Positions 51,593 to 62,063 of a DNA stretch of 64,000 nt are shown here, in pieces. Source of the DNA: Pseudoalteromonas sp. SMS1. GTDB lineage: Bacteria > Pseudomonadota > Gammaproteobacteria > Enterobacterales > Alteromonadaceae. The number at the start of each line of letters is the position of its first letter. The stretch's first letter is position 1. The position numbers and the translations under genes were made by a program. The stretch is taken from the NCBI RefSeq assembly GCF_021530565.1, contig NZ_JAKGBI010000006.1, positions 1 through 64,000 on the forward strand, written 5' to 3'. A model generated the notes under the pieces. It had not been told where the DNA came from and made no database searches. It was given only the letters and a program-made list of their open reading frames with translations.

Positions 51593-52333
51593 TTACCAAT
51601 ACTGTTCAACAGTGATATGGCCGGGCTCTGCTCTACGGTGCTTCTTAAATCCCATATCAGTTAACAATGCCGTGGTGTCTTTTACCATCGCAGGGTTGCC
51701 ACACAACATAAAATGATGATCTTCAGTAAATTTTTCGATATGACAATATCTCAGCAACTCTCCACTGGAAATAATATCCGTAATACGCCCTCGCAACCCG
51801 TTTTCAGGCGGCTCTCGACTGACGAGTTGCACGTAAGTAAATTGTGGGAAAAGTTTTTCTGTCGCCTTTATCGGATCTTGATAACACAAATCAGTGTTGT
51901 GTCTGACCCCATGCACCAATACGATACGCCTATAATTACGCCACAGTTTTCCTTCAGCTAAAATAGAAAGGAACGGACCGATTGCGGTTCCAGTCGAAAG
52001 CATCCATAACGTGTCTGCTTTTGGCACCTCATCCAGTACAAAATACCCGCTTGGCTTATTGTTTATCCATATATCGTCCCCTTCCACCAACTGCGAAAGC
52101 TGGCTAGACAACGCGCCGTCTTCTACTTCTATTAAAAAGAACTCTAATAATGGATCTGAAGGTGAATTAACGAAAGAATACGCACGCGCAACTTTTTTGC
52201 CTCCAACTTCCAATCCGAGCTTAGTGAATTGCCCTGCTTTAAATGGCGCTATATCAGCGGCAACTTTAATACTGAATAAAGTCGGCGTCCACCAATTGAC
52301 CTCGATTACCTTTCCAACAACCCAATTTGACAT
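51593..52333 (-). CDS. fpr: Ferredoxin--NADP+ reductase
   Basis: A 246-residue flavoprotein. The start is set at the internal ATG (52333), giving MSNWVVGKV as in bacterial Fpr; the 16 residues upstream are not conserved-looking. FAD-binding RAYSFVNSP, NADP-binding STGTAIGPFLSIL, VHGVRH and the C-terminal HITVEQYW tail fit the Azotobacter/E. coli Fpr class. It transfers electrons between NADPH and ferredoxin or flavodoxin in the cytoplasm, for instance for iron-sulfur repair under oxidative stress. Confidence 0.93.
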   Translation of the reverse strand: MSNWVVGKVIEVNWWTPTLFSIKVAADIAPFKAGQFTKLGLEVGGKKVARAYSFVNSPSDPLLEFFLIEVEDGALSSQLSQLVEGDDIWINNKPSGYFVLDEVPKADTLWMLSTGTAIGPFLSILAEGKLWRNYRRIVLVHGVRHNTDLCYQDPIKATEKLFPQFTYVQLVSREPPENGLRGRITDIISSGELLRYCHIEKFTEDHHFMLCGNPAMVKDTTALLTDMGFKKHRRAEPGHITVEQYW

Positions 52334-52387
52334 AGTTGAATCACAAAAAATGCATATACTAAAACAATGGCATAGAATCAAAGGTTG

Positions 52388-53410
52388 TCAAAGGTTTTGA
52401 CACCAAGACGAGGCTAAACCCGCTTTCAACTTCGTCGTTGGCAGAAAGCGTTTTCCACCCTCAGGGATCAAGTGTTCTGCATCTAAGCTTTTCAATAGCT
52501 TTTCAATGTGTTCTTTGTAACCAAACTCAATGAGTACGGGCGCCTGCTCGATAATATAGCGCTCTGTATCTAAAGAGATCATGTTTTGAGCCACACTGTT
52601 GTACATCCAATCTAGCCACCCTAGATATTGCCGTTCGCTTTTTGGTAAATAGCCCGAGGGCAAGTCACGCAGGAGCGCACGATACTGTTTGAATACTGCT
52701 AACTTTCTGGATATTAGCGTTGCTCCCAACAGGTTCACGGTCACGCGTGCAGCACTGAGATTATGTCCAACTTTTAAATAATGTTCACGAGCCTGTATAT
52801 AAAACGCGACAGCCTCACTGGCTTTATTCAATACCACGGCGGTATTGCCTTTGACTACCAATAGTCCCGCTTTTCTATTCCCATCAAGAATGGCTTCATC
52901 AATACTCTGCAAGAGTTGAAAACTCACCGCAGGCTGCTCCATCAGCCGATAAGCTATTGCTAAATTGACTTTAACAATCATTTTATCAATGTCATTAAAG
53001 GCATGTTTCAATGCACATTTGTATGTTGTGACAGCCTCTTCGAACTGTCCATTTTTGCGATAAGCGACCCCAATCGCATTCACAGAAGAAAATAAATAAG
53101 GCGGGATATAAGCAGCTAAGCGCTGTGATGAGAGCTGTAAACTCATCTCTTCGACAAGTGACGTATTTTGAGTGTTGCTCGCTGCAATAAGGACATTTTT
53201 ATAAATCAAAATGGTGTCGGGCCCACTTTGCTTTAACAAGCTTTGGGCAACATCTTCATAGCGCGCGATGGCTGCCAGTGGGTCGTTACGAGTAAGATGT
53301 TCGATTTCTTCAGACACCTGTTTGCTTACATCAGCATACACAATGCCTGTTGTGACCATAACCGTAACGAGCATGACACTCAGATTGAACTTTCGAATAA
53401 TGTACTTCAT
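52388..53410 (-). CDS. Secreted TPR-repeat protein
   Basis: A 340-residue protein with a signal peptide (hydrophobic core about 10-25, cleavage near VYA) and several tetratricopeptide-like helical repeats in the middle (for example AIGVAYRKNGQFEEAVTTYKCAL near 110-135). There is no enzymatic motif. The family is not resolved, and such periplasmic TPR proteins usually mediate protein-protein contacts. It ends 54 bp before the fpr start and may be cotranscribed with it. Confidence 0.7.
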   Translation of the reverse strand: MKYIIRKFNLSVMLVTVMVTTGIVYADVSKQVSEEIEHLTRNDPLAAIARYEDVAQSLLKQSGPDTILIYKNVLIAASNTQNTSLVEEMSLQLSSQRLAAYIPPYLFSSVNAIGVAYRKNGQFEEAVTTYKCALKHAFNDIDKMIVKVNLAIAYRLMEQPAVSFQLLQSIDEAILDGNRKAGLLVVKGNTAVVLNKASEAVAFYIQAREHYLKVGHNLSAARVTVNLLGATLISRKLAVFKQYRALLRDLPSGYLPKSERQYLGWLDWMYNSVAQNMISLDTERYIIEQAPVLIEFGYKEHIEKLLKSLDAEHLIPEGGKRFLPTTKLKAGLASSWCQNL

Positions 53411-53961
53411 GACTTTTTACGCCGTGTCGACATGTTTAAGCATGCGACCATCAAAAATTTACGGGGTTGACTGTACTTATCCTAACAATAATTAAGCCGC
53501 TATCCCATGTAAAGTGCAACTTACTCAATCATATTTTCTGGCACCACGGCCCTGCTAACCGAGTTTTTAAATGCGTTTGTGGCGCCATCTTATCCTTTTA
53601 GAGACGGTTTCCTTATTGCTCTCAGTTCACAGCTTCGATACATTGTCCTCATGATACTCAACGGTTCTTTTGGGGTAATTTAAAGCAAAGTATTGAATCT
53701 TTTCTGATACAGAGTCAAATTCAAGAAGTTCTTGATCACCAACAAGTGCACTCACTATGCTCAAAAATGATAGAACGGTCCCCTTTTTCTTAATGTCATC
53801 CCCATCGCTTTACTAACACATCCATCCACCCCAGAGTATAGTCGTTCAATGCACTGACGCCGCCTACACCGCCCTATTCCAATGTTTACAAAGTGAGGAG
53901 CTGGAACGCGTTAAGTCCTAAGGACTGACAACTCACGCTATTTCAGATGGGTTAAAGGATA

Positions 53962-53989
53962 AAAAAAAGCCGCACTAAGTGCGGCTTTT
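53962..53989. terminator. Bidirectional rho-independent terminator downstream of deoD
   Basis: AAAAAGCCGCAC pairs with GTGCGGCTTTTT across a short loop, with A- and T-runs on both sides. It can terminate the minus-strand deoB-deoD transcript. Confidence 0.85.
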
Positions 53990-54058
53990 TGGGTGTGATT
54001 CGCTTTGTTTTAGGCGTGTCTCCAAAACTCTGCGATTACGTTACCAAGGAACTGTTCT

Positions 54059-54081
54059 AACAACGCCTTCAGCGTTGTTTT
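54059..54081 (-). terminator. Stem-loop directly after deoD
   Basis: AACAACGC and GCGTTGTT arms flank a five-base loop just past the deoD stop. No long T-tract follows on the minus strand, so it may stabilise the mRNA end rather than terminate by itself. Confidence 0.5.
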
Positions 54082-54086
54082 AAAGT

Positions 54087-54788
54087 CTAAATCGACTCGA
54101 GTGCGATTTTCACCATTTCGTTGAACGTACTTTGACGTTCTTCTGGTGGTGTTGCTTCACCTGTGATCACGTGATCACTGACCGTGAATAAAGCCATTGC
54201 TTTTGCGCCATATTCAGCGGCAACACCGTACATACCCGCTGTTTCCATATCAACAGCCAATACACCTAATTTATCTAGTTCGTTATAGAAGTCGCCATCA
54301 GCTTGATAGAAAGTATCTGTTGTAAATACATTACCTACCTTCGCTTCAATGCCAAGCTTGCGCGCCGCATTTACGCCATTTTCAAGCAAACCAAAATCAG
54401 CGATAGCAGCATAATCATAACCACGTACACGCGCTCTGTTCACATTAGAATCTGTGCTTGCACCCTGTGCAAAAATCACGTCACGAATCTTTGTGTCTTG
54501 GCTGATCCCCCCACACGTGCCAATACGAATTAGGTTTTTCACACCAAAGCTAACAATCAGTTCACGCGCATAGATAGACATTGAGGGAATACCCATGCCT
54601 GATCCCATGATACTAACTGGTTTACCTTTATACGTACCCGTGAATCCGAACATGTTACGAACGTCTGTCACTTGTCGAGCATCTTCTAGAAAGTTCTCAG
54701 CAATATACTTTGCACGTAGTGGATCACCCGGCATCAATACCGTTTCAGCAAAATCACCTGGGTTTGCATTAATATGCGGAGTACTCAT
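54087..54788 (-). CDS. deoD: Purine-nucleoside phosphorylase
   Basis: A 233-residue hexameric-type enzyme that splits purine (deoxy)ribonucleosides with phosphate in the cytoplasm. Recognisable segments are [29 protein letters not shown] (phosphate site), [31 protein letters not shown] and the [10 protein letters not shown] loop with the catalytic Asp. Length and sequence fit E. coli-type DeoD. It lies 17 bp after deoB in the same operon. Confidence 0.97.
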   Translation of the reverse strand: MSTPHINANPGDFAETVLMPGDPLRAKYIAENFLEDARQVTDVRNMFGFTGTYKGKPVSIMGSGMGIPSMSIYARELIVSFGVKNLIRIGTCGGISQDTKIRDVIFAQGASTDSNVNRARVRGYDYAAIADFGLLENGVNAARKLGIEAKVGNVFTTDTFYQADGDFYNELDKLGVLAVDMETAGMYGVAAEYGAKAMALFTVSDHVITGEATPPEERQSTFNEMVKIALESI

Positions 54789-54805
54789 AACATGTTTCCT
54801 TTAAC

Positions 54806-56020
54806 TTAAGCTGTAACCAACTTGTCGGCAAAGCCGTCACCATATTCTAACGCTTCAAGGTTAAACCACTGGGCAAGTGTCTGACCAATATCTGCGAAGC
54901 TATTTCTTTCACCTAATGGAGTATTGTTCATTCCATTACGGTATGCCAACACAGGCACATATTCTCTAGTATGATCGGTACCAGGTGCAGTTGGATCGCA
55001 CCCATGGTCCGCTGTAATGATTAAGATGTCATCATCTTTTAACTTACCTAACACTGTTGGTAAAAAAGCGTCAAATTCAGCCAGCGCTTCAGCGTAGCCT
55101 ACCGCATTACGACGATGGCCAAACTTTTCATCAAAATCAACTAAGTTTGTGAATATCAAGCTTTTGTCCGGTGCTGAATCCATGACTTCAATTGTTTTAT
55201 TCAGCAGGTTCATCAACCCCGGCGCTTTGTGCTTTTGTGTGATGCCTTGGTGTGCATATATGTCTGCTATCTTACCAATGCTGATCACTTCACCACCGCT
55301 GCTTGCCAATTTGTCCAAAACGGTCGGCGCTGGTGGTAATACCGAGTAATCTCGACGATTACCCGTACGAATAAAGTCGGCACTCGAAGTGCCTATAAAC
55401 GGCCGCGCAATCACTCTACCTATATTCATTTCATCAAGCAGTGCCCGTGCGATTTCACATACTTGATAAAGCTTTTCAAGGCCAAATGATTGCTCATGAG
55501 CGGCTATTTGAAAGACGCTATCAACTGAGGTGTAACAAATCGGCTTGCCTGTCCTGACATGCTCTTCACCCAGTTGCTCAAGAATCACCGTGCCTGAGCC
55601 ATAACAATTTCCTAAAATGCCTGGAATGTCTGCTCTTTTACACAGTTCTTCAATAAACTCTTGTGGAAAACAAGGTTGCGTGTTTGGGAAGTAACCCCAA
55701 TCAAACAAAACGGGCACCCCAGCCATCTCCCAATGACCAGATGGCGTATCTTTACCGCTCGAAAGTTCTTTGGCATATCCCCATGCAGCATTCGGTTGCT
55801 GACGTTGTGAGATCAAGCAAGGCTCACCACCAGCCGCTTCACACGCATCTACAAGACCTAGTTGACTTAAATTAGGAAGTGCCAAGGCTTCGCCTTTTTC
55901 CTCTTTATATGCTTTTAAAAGATGAGCGAGAGTATTCGCGCCTTTATCACCAAACTTTTCTGCGTCTGGTGCTGCACCAACTCCTAGGCTATCTGCCATT
56001 AATATAATTGCTCTTGCCAT
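54806..56020 (-). CDS. deoB: Phosphopentomutase
   Basis: A 404-residue alkaline-phosphatase-superfamily enzyme that interconverts (deoxy)ribose 1- and 5-phosphates, acting directly after DeoD in nucleoside salvage. Metal-site segments are visible near the start ([15 protein letters not shown]) and end ([22 protein letters not shown]). Full length. It is the first gene of the minus-strand operon and diverges from udk across a 313-bp region with paired operator-like palindromes. Confidence 0.97.
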   Translation of the reverse strand: MARAIILMADSLGVGAAPDAEKFGDKGANTLAHLLKAYKEEKGEALALPNLSQLGLVDACEAAGGEPCLISQRQQPNAAWGYAKELSSGKDTPSGHWEMAGVPVLFDWGYFPNTQPCFPQEFIEELCKRADIPGILGNCYGSGTVILEQLGEEHVRTGKPICYTSVDSVFQIAAHEQSFGLEKLYQVCEIARALLDEMNIGRVIARPFIGTSSADFIRTGNRRDYSVLPPAPTVLDKLASSGGEVISIGKIADIYAHQGITQKHKAPGLMNLLNKTIEVMDSAPDKSLIFTNLVDFDEKFGHRRNAVGYAEALAEFDAFLPTVLGKLKDDDILIITADHGCDPTAPGTDHTREYVPVLAYRNGMNNTPLGERNSFADIGQTLAQWFNLEALEYGDGFADKLVTA

Positions 56021-56119
56021 ATATCACCTCTCATCTTTCTTGTCTGGGTCGTATTTTGTTTTTATTAAGCATTCATGTTCCCAGAGGACGTTACTTTATT
56101 GCTACCTAAATATATCGTA

Positions 56120-56137
56120 CAGGACATTAGTCCGCTG
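56120..56137. promoter_or_regulatory. Operator-like palindrome 1 (deoB side)
   Basis: CAGGACATTAGTCCGCTG contains the palindrome GGAC-N4-GTCC (56122-56133). Its inverted copy is at 56201. The centres are 83 bp apart, close to eight helical turns, which would put both sites on the same DNA face. Confidence 0.6.
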
Positions 56138-56200
56138 TCACAAAACCGTAATATAATATCACTCGTACCTATTTTACCTAAAATAAAAATCTGGTTATAC

Positions 56201-56218
56201 CAGCGGACATAAGTCCTG
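56201..56218. promoter_or_regulatory. Operator-like palindrome 2 (udk side)
   Basis: CAGCGGACATAAGTCCTG is the reverse complement of site 1 except in the central four bases, and contains GGAC-N4-GTCC at 56205-56216. The outer CAG/CTG flanks are also conserved, which supports real operators. Confidence 0.6.
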
Positions 56219-56333
56219 TTTTGAGAACCCTAAAACATTTAAATTTGATCCTTAAGCGAGGCAAAAGAGATTAATCGTGTCTTTTTTGCTATTGTGATCT
56301 TCCAACGTTAACAATAGCTGGGTGTGAACTTTA

Positions 56334-56963
56334 GTGACACGAACAATTATAGCCATAGCTGGCGCTTCTGCGTCCGGTAAGTCTCTTTTTAGTCAAACAA
56401 TATATAACGAATTAGTAAATGAGCTTGAATCAGGCGCTATTGCGGTTATAGAAGAAGACGCTTACTATAAAGATCAATCGCATTTGCCGTTTGAGCACAG
56501 AACTCAAACCAATTATGACCATCCGGATGCGTTTGAGCATGCGTTGATGAAAGAGCATCTTGAACAATTACGTCAAGGAAAATCCGTACAGGTTCCGACT
56601 TACGATTATGCTCAACACACGCGCAGTAGTGAGACACGCACGGTAAACCCGGCAAAAATATTAATTGTCGAAGGGATATTACTGTTAAGCGACCCAGCAT
56701 TAATAGAAGAATTTGATATAAAGGTATTTATTGATACCCCGCTTGATATTTGTTTATTACGCCGAATGCAGCGTGATATCGAGCTTCGAGGCAGAAGTAT
56801 ATCTTCTGTTGTAGAACAATATCAGGCAACGGTAAGGCCGATGTTTTACCAGTTTATCGAACCATCGAAGCACAATGCCGACTTGGTCGTGACCCGTGGC
56901 GGTATGAATCGCGTTGCGATTGATATTATTAAAAGTAAAATAAAATATTTGCTGCAAGAATAA
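56334..56963 (+). CDS. udk: Uridine kinase
   Basis: A 209-residue P-loop kinase with AGASASGKS (Walker A), [11 protein letters not shown] and DHPDAFEH (nucleoside-binding), and [13 protein letters not shown] (lid). It phosphorylates uridine and cytidine in pyrimidine salvage. Translation starts at GTG (56334), since the P-loop follows after only ten residues and no ATG lies upstream in frame. It is followed after 17 bp by the nucleoside transporter gene, forming an uptake-and-phosphorylation operon. Confidence 0.96.
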   Translation: MTRTIIAIAGASASGKSLFSQTIYNELVNELESGAIAVIEEDAYYKDQSHLPFEHRTQTNYDHPDAFEHALMKEHLEQLRQGKSVQVPTYDYAQHTRSSETRTVNPAKILIVEGILLLSDPALIEEFDIKVFIDTPLDICLLRRMQRDIELRGRSISSVVEQYQATVRPMFYQFIEPSKHNADLVVTRGGMNRVAIDIIKSKIKYLLQE

Positions 56964-56980
56964 AACGGGAACATTTTGGC

Positions 56981-58204
56981 ATGACAACAATAATGAGCCT
57001 AGTCGGCATGATGATGCTACTAGGTATTGCTTTCGCGGCTTCAACGAACCGCAGCGCAATTAACAAAAGAACGGTAGGAATTGCATTCCTAATGCAAGTC
57101 GTGATTGGCGGCTTTGTACTATTTATAGAAGCAGGTAAAAATGCTCTGGCTGCGATGTCATCAGCCGTGTCATCCGTTATTGGTTATGCCAATGATGGTA
57201 TCGGCTTCTTGTTTGGCCCTCTGGCCGCTCAGGAATCCATAGGATTCATATTTGCAGTTCAGGTGTTGCCTGTAATTGTCTTTTTCTCAGCGTTGGTTGG
57301 TGTTTTATATCACCTGGGAATTATGGAATGGATAATTAAAATTTTAGGTGGTGGGTTACAAAAACTACTTAAAACATCACGACCAGAGTCACTCTCTGCG
57401 ACTGCGAATATTTTCGTGGGCCAGACAGAAGCGCCTTTGATTGTAAAACCATTTATTCCAAAAATGACGCAATCTGAGCTATTTGCAGTCATGGTTGGCG
57501 GTTTAGCGACTGTTGCAGGGTCTGTGATGGCAGGTTATGTAGCGATTGGCGTCGATCTGAAATACTTGATCGCAGCCAGCTTTATGGCAGCTCCTGGCGG
57601 TTTCTTGATGGCCAAGATGATTGTGCCTGAAACAGAGAAGACAAAAGAGAATCTAGCCGAAGTAGACAGCGGTGAAGATAAACCAGTTAATGTAATTGAT
57701 GCGGCTGCAGCTGGTGCGTCCAGCGGTATGCACTTAGCTTTGAATGTGGGTGCAATGTTACTTGCGTTTGTCGCACTTATCGCACTTATGAATGGTTTAT
57801 TAGGTGGTATTGGTAGCTGGTTTAATCACCCTGAACTAACACTGCAAGAAATTTTAGGTTATGTCTTTGCACCTGTCGCTTGGATGATTGGTGTACCGTG
57901 GGCAGAAGCCGTAACGGCTGGTAGTTTTATCGGTCAAAAACTAGTAGTTAACGAGTTCGTTGCTTACTTAGATTTTATGAATTATCGCGATGGGTTATCT
58001 GAACACACCCAAGCAATTGTCACATTTGCGTTATGTGGATTTGCTAACCTGTCGTCGATTGCAATTTTACTAGGTGGACTAGGCGGTATGGCCCCTAGTC
58101 GTCGAAAGGATATCGCACGCTTAGGGCTCAGGGCGGTTTTAGCAGGGTCAATGGCTAACCTAATGAGCGCAGCAATAGCAGGTTTTTTCCTCTCGCTAGC
58201 TTAG
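56981..58204 (+). CDS. nupC: NupC-type concentrative nucleoside transporter (CNT family)
   Basis: A 407-residue inner-membrane symporter with about 8-10 hydrophobic helices. CNT hallmarks are visible: [12 protein letters not shown] (substrate loop 1), the NEFVAYLDF segment (loop 2) and [10 protein letters not shown]. It imports nucleosides with H+ or Na+. The gene follows udk by 17 bp. Together with deoD and deoB it gives a complete uptake-salvage-catabolism group. Confidence 0.95.
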   Translation: MTTIMSLVGMMMLLGIAFAASTNRSAINKRTVGIAFLMQVVIGGFVLFIEAGKNALAAMSSAVSSVIGYANDGIGFLFGPLAAQESIGFIFAVQVLPVIVFFSALVGVLYHLGIMEWIIKILGGGLQKLLKTSRPESLSATANIFVGQTEAPLIVKPFIPKMTQSELFAVMVGGLATVAGSVMAGYVAIGVDLKYLIAASFMAAPGGFLMAKMIVPETEKTKENLAEVDSGEDKPVNVIDAAAAGASSGMHLALNVGAMLLAFVALIALMNGLLGGIGSWFNHPELTLQEILGYVFAPVAWMIGVPWAEAVTAGSFIGQKLVVNEFVAYLDFMNYRDGLSEHTQAIVTFALCGFANLSSIAILLGGLGGMAPSRRKDIARLGLRAVLAGSMANLMSAAIAGFFLSLA

Positions 58205-58295
58205 AAACTTAACGAGATATGCCGCTTTTGCAAAACAATTGGTTGGTTACCTTAAGGGGTTAGGGTAACCATACTAACTTGAACGATACTTCACC

Positions 58296-58317
58296 AAAGG
58301 GCCTTTATGGCCCTTTT
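58296..58317 (+). terminator. Rho-independent terminator of udk-nupC
   Basis: AAAGGGCC pairs with GGCCCTTT across TTTAT and is followed by Ts. A second, weaker stem (GGTTACC/GGTAACC) lies about 30 bp upstream. Confidence 0.85.
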
Positions 58318-58581
58318 ATCGTTTCTACAGCTTTACACTTCGCACGACATAACTTTCCCTATTCAGCCTTAACACAGTGACAATCAACTCCTTTCAACAC
58401 CAACTGATCATACCTCTTAGAAATACAAAACCAACAAAGATGATTTAATTTACATTGGATACACAAGATAATATCATTGCGTTAATCAAAAGGGAGATAA
58501 TAGAGACAAAACAACATTTATATCGTCTCTCCCAAAATTTGATTGTTTTCAAAAACAATAAAACGAATTAAGGAAAGTTTA
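58318..58581. other. Promoter region of the TonB-dependent receptor gene
   Basis: Non-coding, AT-rich, about 260 bp. It must contain the receptor promoter. I see no clear Fur box or other named operator. AAGGAAAG lies a few bases before the chosen GTG start. Confidence 0.45.
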
Positions 58582-61500
58582 GTGTTATCAAGCAAGAAGC
58601 GCAGTTTGCTTGCCATATCCATAGCCGCCACTCTGAGCAGCCCAGGATTTGCCAACGAAGATATAAGCCGCACTCAAATTGAAGATTCAAAGGATTCTGT
58701 TGCAACCACACAAGAGCCGGAAAAGACGGAACGTATCGTTGTCACAGGCTCACGAATAAAGCGAGACAGTTTTTCCGTTGCAACGCCCATTGCAACGCTA
58801 TCTAAAGATGCATTAAGTGATGCAGGTCTTGGCTCTTTGTCTGAAATTCTAGTTGACCAAATGCCACAAATTGGCGAAGGCCAAAGTAATACAAACTCAC
58901 AAAGTAGCGTACAAAATACGGGTCTATCAACGATAGATCTACGTGAATTAGGTACTAACCGTACGCTCACTTTAGTCGATGGACGCCGTGTCGTCTCAAA
59001 TAGCTACTCAGGTAACTACGTGAGTCTCTCAACAATTCCCAAAGGGATGGTTGAGCGGGTAGAAATCATTACCGGTGGTGCATCTGCAGCGTATGGCTCA
59101 GATGCAATCTCAGGTGTCGTTAACATCATCACGCAACAAGATAAAGAAGGTGCATCATTTAATGTTCGAACGGGTGAAAGCACTGATGGTGGGGGTCGAG
59201 AGTTAACTTTTGACGCTGACTATGGCACCAGTTATGCGAACGGAAGAGGCTATCTCTTTATGAGTGCTTCTTACGATGAGCAGTTCGGCATGGAATATTG
59301 GGACCGTGACCGCGCACAGCAACAAGACTATTGGGATTATGATGAAAAACGCATGTGTAATACCATGCTTACAGCCATTTATGATGAACAAAACAAAACC
59401 GCATTCCAATGCATGCGAGACATCGATCAGTCGGATTGGCGATCTTTGAGTGATTCAATACCTGGCGGGGTGTTTGATGAATCGAGTAGTTTTAGACCCG
59501 ATGCAGGTTTTTGGTACGACGGGACCACACTGAGAAGCGACTGGCAAGAAGAACAACATGGTATCCACTTTAATCAATTCACCATGCTCAAGGTACCCGA
59601 TAAGCAACTTAGTGCAGCATTAAAAACAGAGTTTGAATTTGACTCTGGTACACAAGCATATTTTCAATTGCATTTGAGCCAAAATGATTCACATAACTTC
59701 AAGTCGCCAGAAAGTGAAGACGAGTGTGACCCAATCGTTACATATAGCCCACAAAATGATGAATTTGGTTCAGATTGTATGGGCCGCATCCCCTATGATA
59801 ACCCCTATATGCCAGAGGAAATTCGCGCACAGGCGAGTGAGCGTGGTGTCAAATGGGATAGGTTATTTCAAGAAGTTGGCAACGTGATAAACGACAATGA
59901 CCGTACCACAATTCGCAGCTGGGCAGGCGTCAGAGGCTATGCTTGGGATGACTGGGAATGGGATGTATCGCTTGGGTATGGCAAGTTTAAACAAACACAA
60001 ACACGTGCCAATGAAATTGTCGTCGCACACGCAAAATACGCGCTTGATGCAGAACGCCTTGCAGATGGCACCATTCGCTGTAAAAATGAAGCTGCCCGTG
60101 CTGCTGGGTGCGTTCCGCTGAACTTATTTGGCGAAGGGTCAATTACACCAGAGGCGGCTGATTATCTTCGAGTCAATGCTGAAATCTACACAGATATCAA
60201 GCAAACAACCTTTGCAGCCGTACTCACAGGCGACCTATATACGCTGCCTGCTGGTCCCATTGCGTCTGCATTTGGATTTGAGTATAGAAAAGATGAGCAA
60301 AGTGTTGCAACCAATGTGCCTCAAGGCGGTATTACATTTAACTATGTCCCTCACTTCTCTGGCGACGTAAGTGTCTATGAAGCTTTTGCTGAGGTATCGG
60401 TACCACTTTTAAACAATGCTCCTTTTGCAAAGCACTTAAGCGCCGAATTCTCAGCCCGTCTCGCCGATTATAGTTGGTCAACAACGGGGTTAATTCAAAG
60501 CTACAAAGCTGGGTTTATCTATGAACCAGTTGAAGGCTATTCAATAAGAGCAAACTGGGCGAGAGCAATGCGCGCGCCCACTATTACAGAGCTCATGTCA
60601 CCGCCACGCGGTGACTACAATACCTTCCGTGATTTCTGTGACGGCGTGACGGCGACATCCACCAATCCAGGCCATGATAACTGTCGACAAGAAGCGGGAA
60701 TTCAAGCCGCTATCGCTACCGAAGGTGTGTTCGAGGATGAAAACAATAGCTATTCACCCAATGCTGGCAATAACGAATTACATGAGGAAACAGCGGATAC
60801 ATACACCGTCGGTGTATCGCTCGCACCCGCATTTATACCTGGGTTAAGGATCGCGATTGACTACTATGATATTCAAATTGAAGATGCCATCACCGCCCTT
60901 TCCAATGATGATATTATTACCTTCTGCTATAACTCAGCCATTGCATATGGCGCGAGTAATGAGTTTTGTAATGACATACGCCGTGACGAAGAGGGACAAA
61001 TTGTTGAGGTTAAACAACGCCTAATTAACACCGATGAAGTCCGAACAAAAGGCTATGATATCGCAATGCAGTACGATTACAGCATGGGTGATTATGGTGA
61101 TTTAACCTTTAAACTCGACTGGGGTCATGTCATAGAATACTCCGTTAAATCAACCGGACCAGATGGACAGTTTGAAGATTTCGAAGAGGGGTTCTTGGAC
61201 AGGGACATTTTCGAAGACAAAGGGTCTGCCTCACTTACTTGGCGTAAGAACGATTGGCGTGTCCGTTGGAGCACCAAGTATAAAGGCTCGATCAAGCGTG
61301 ATAAGGAAGATTACGAAAATTGGCTGAGCGCAATGGATAAAAACCAAACGCGCTGTGCTGAGCAAGAAGCGACATGCATCGCAGAGCCGGAAGCGTTGTG
61401 GGGCAATGATCTCCCTTCGGTCACTACACACGACTTAAGCTTGTCTTATACCCTGCCAATGAATGACGATAGCTCACTGCGTTTATATGGCGGTATAAGA

Positions 61501-61614
61501 AACCTATTCAACGAGCAAGGGCCATTTATAATTGGTGGCCGAGGTAACTTTAACAGCGCCTATGGCGGTGGTTTAGGTCGCTTTGCATTTTTGGGGGCAC
61601 AATACACTTTTTAA
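58582..61614 (+). CDS. TonB-dependent outer-membrane receptor
   Basis: A 1010-residue receptor. I set the start at the GTG 58582, preceded by AAGGAAAG, instead of a TTG 13 codons upstream; this gives a standard signal peptide (SSKKRSLLAISIAATLSS, cleavage after GFA). The TonB-box-like region and plug begin at ERIVVTGSRIKR, with SLSEIL and ELGTNRTLTLVDGRR in the plug. The rest forms a 22-strand barrel ending in the canonical aromatic residue (AQYTF). The SRIKR plug type is common in receptors of Alteromonadales for peptides, glycans or unknown ligands. No iron or vitamin genes are adjacent, so the ligand is open. Confidence 0.93.
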   Translation: MLSSKKRSLLAISIAATLSSPGFANEDISRTQIEDSKDSVATTQEPEKTERIVVTGSRIKRDSFSVATPIATLSKDALSDAGLGSLSEILVDQMPQIGEGQSNTNSQSSVQNTGLSTIDLRELGTNRTLTLVDGRRVVSNSYSGNYVSLSTIPKGMVERVEIITGGASAAYGSDAISGVVNIITQQDKEGASFNVRTGESTDGGGRELTFDADYGTSYANGRGYLFMSASYDEQFGMEYWDRDRAQQQDYWDYDEKRMCNTMLTAIYDEQNKTAFQCMRDIDQSDWRSLSDSIPGGVFDESSSFRPDAGFWYDGTTLRSDWQEEQHGIHFNQFTMLKVPDKQLSAALKTEFEFDSGTQAYFQLHLSQNDSHNFKSPESEDECDPIVTYSPQNDEFGSDCMGRIPYDNPYMPEEIRAQASERGVKWDRLFQEVGNVINDNDRTTIRSWAGVRGYAWDDWEWDVSLGYGKFKQTQTRANEIVVAHAKYALDAERLADGTIRCKNEAARAAGCVPLNLFGEGSITPEAADYLRVNAEIYTDIKQTTFAAVLTGDLYTLPAGPIASAFGFEYRKDEQSVATNVPQGGITFNYVPHFSGDVSVYEAFAEVSVPLLNNAPFAKHLSAEFSARLADYSWSTTGLIQSYKAGFIYEPVEGYSIRANWARAMRAPTITELMSPPRGDYNTFRDFCDGVTATSTNPGHDNCRQEAGIQAAIATEGVFEDENNSYSPNAGNNELHEETADTYTVGVSLAPAFIPGLRIAIDYYDIQIEDAITALSNDDIITFCYNSAIAYGASNEFCNDIRRDEEGQIVEVKQRLINTDEVRTKGYDIAMQYDYSMGDYGDLTFKLDWGHVIEYSVKSTGPDGQFEDFEEGFLDRDIFEDKGSASLTWRKNDWRVRWSTKYKGSIKRDKEDYENWLSAMDKNQTRCAEQEATCIAEPEALWGNDLPSVTTHDLSLSYTLPMNDDSSLRLYGGIRNLFNEQGPFIIGGRGNFNSAYGGGLGRFAFLGAQYTF

Positions 61615-61631
61615 TCGATGAACGATGACCA

Positions 61632-61669
61632 ATAATAATAAAGCCAGCAATAAGCTGGCTTTATTATTA
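61632..61669. terminator. Bidirectional terminator after the TonB receptor
   Basis: AATAATAAAGCCAGC and GCTGGCTTTATTATT form a long perfect stem, A/T-rich on both sides. It serves the receptor gene on the plus strand and the DUF2999 gene on the minus strand. Confidence 0.88.
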
Positions 61670-61698
61670 GGTACATTGTATGTACAAAGGTGGTGAAG

Positions 61699-61950
61699 TT
61701 ATTTGTTCAGCTGCGCTTTGGCTTCTTCCACCTTGGCGTAATCTAACCCAAGCTCATTCACCGCTTCTTTGATAAGGTTTGGGTTTTGCATCACTAACCC
61801 CATTAATTGCTGTAACTTTTCAGGGGGAATTGCCAACTGCTGAACCGTTGCCATCGCCATTAATGGATTCTCTGTTAATGCTTTAAAAACGTCTTTTATC
61901 TGTTCATCTGAAATGTTGTGTTCTTTTAGCAAAGCAATAATTGGATTCAT
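61699..61950 (-). CDS. DUF2999 family protein
   Basis: An 83-residue cytoplasmic, mainly helical protein starting MNPIIALLKEHNISDEQ; an in-frame ATG 11 codons upstream gives a poorer start, and GAAAGG precedes the chosen ATG. It resembles the DUF2999 family of Vibrio, Shewanella and Pseudoalteromonas. The function is unknown, with no catalytic motif. It lies 113 bp after the methyltransferase gene on the same strand. Confidence 0.78.
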   Translation of the reverse strand: MNPIIALLKEHNISDEQIKDVFKALTENPLMAMATVQQLAIPPEKLQQLMGLVMQNPNLIKEAVNELGLDYAKVEEAKAQLNK

Positions 61951-62063
61951 GTTTAAACCTTTCAACTCATATTCAAAAACCAATGCTACGCACTGTGTTC
62001 TATCATCAAATTACAATGTGTTAGTTATTGGGCCTTGATACAATAACTTCAAGGCCTTGGCTT

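Larger units (their letters stand above)
53411..54086. other. Non-coding region downstream of deoD
   Basis: 676 bp with no convincing gene. It contains a strong bidirectional terminator (53962-53989) and a stem-loop (54059-54081) immediately after deoD. Part of 53820-53940 could be a decayed gene, but it has stops in every frame I read. Confidence 0.5.
56021..56333. promoter_or_regulatory. Divergent deoB / udk promoter region
   Basis: 313 bp between the divergent nucleoside-salvage operons. It holds two matching palindromic sites (56120-56137 and 56201-56218) in opposite orientation and AT-rich stretches suited to promoters. A shared nucleoside-responsive repressor is the natural inference. 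Confidence 0.6.

Noticed and set aside
53820..53940. Possible decayed gene downstream of deoD
   Set aside because: Short fragments look protein-like, but all frames are interrupted and no family could be recognised.
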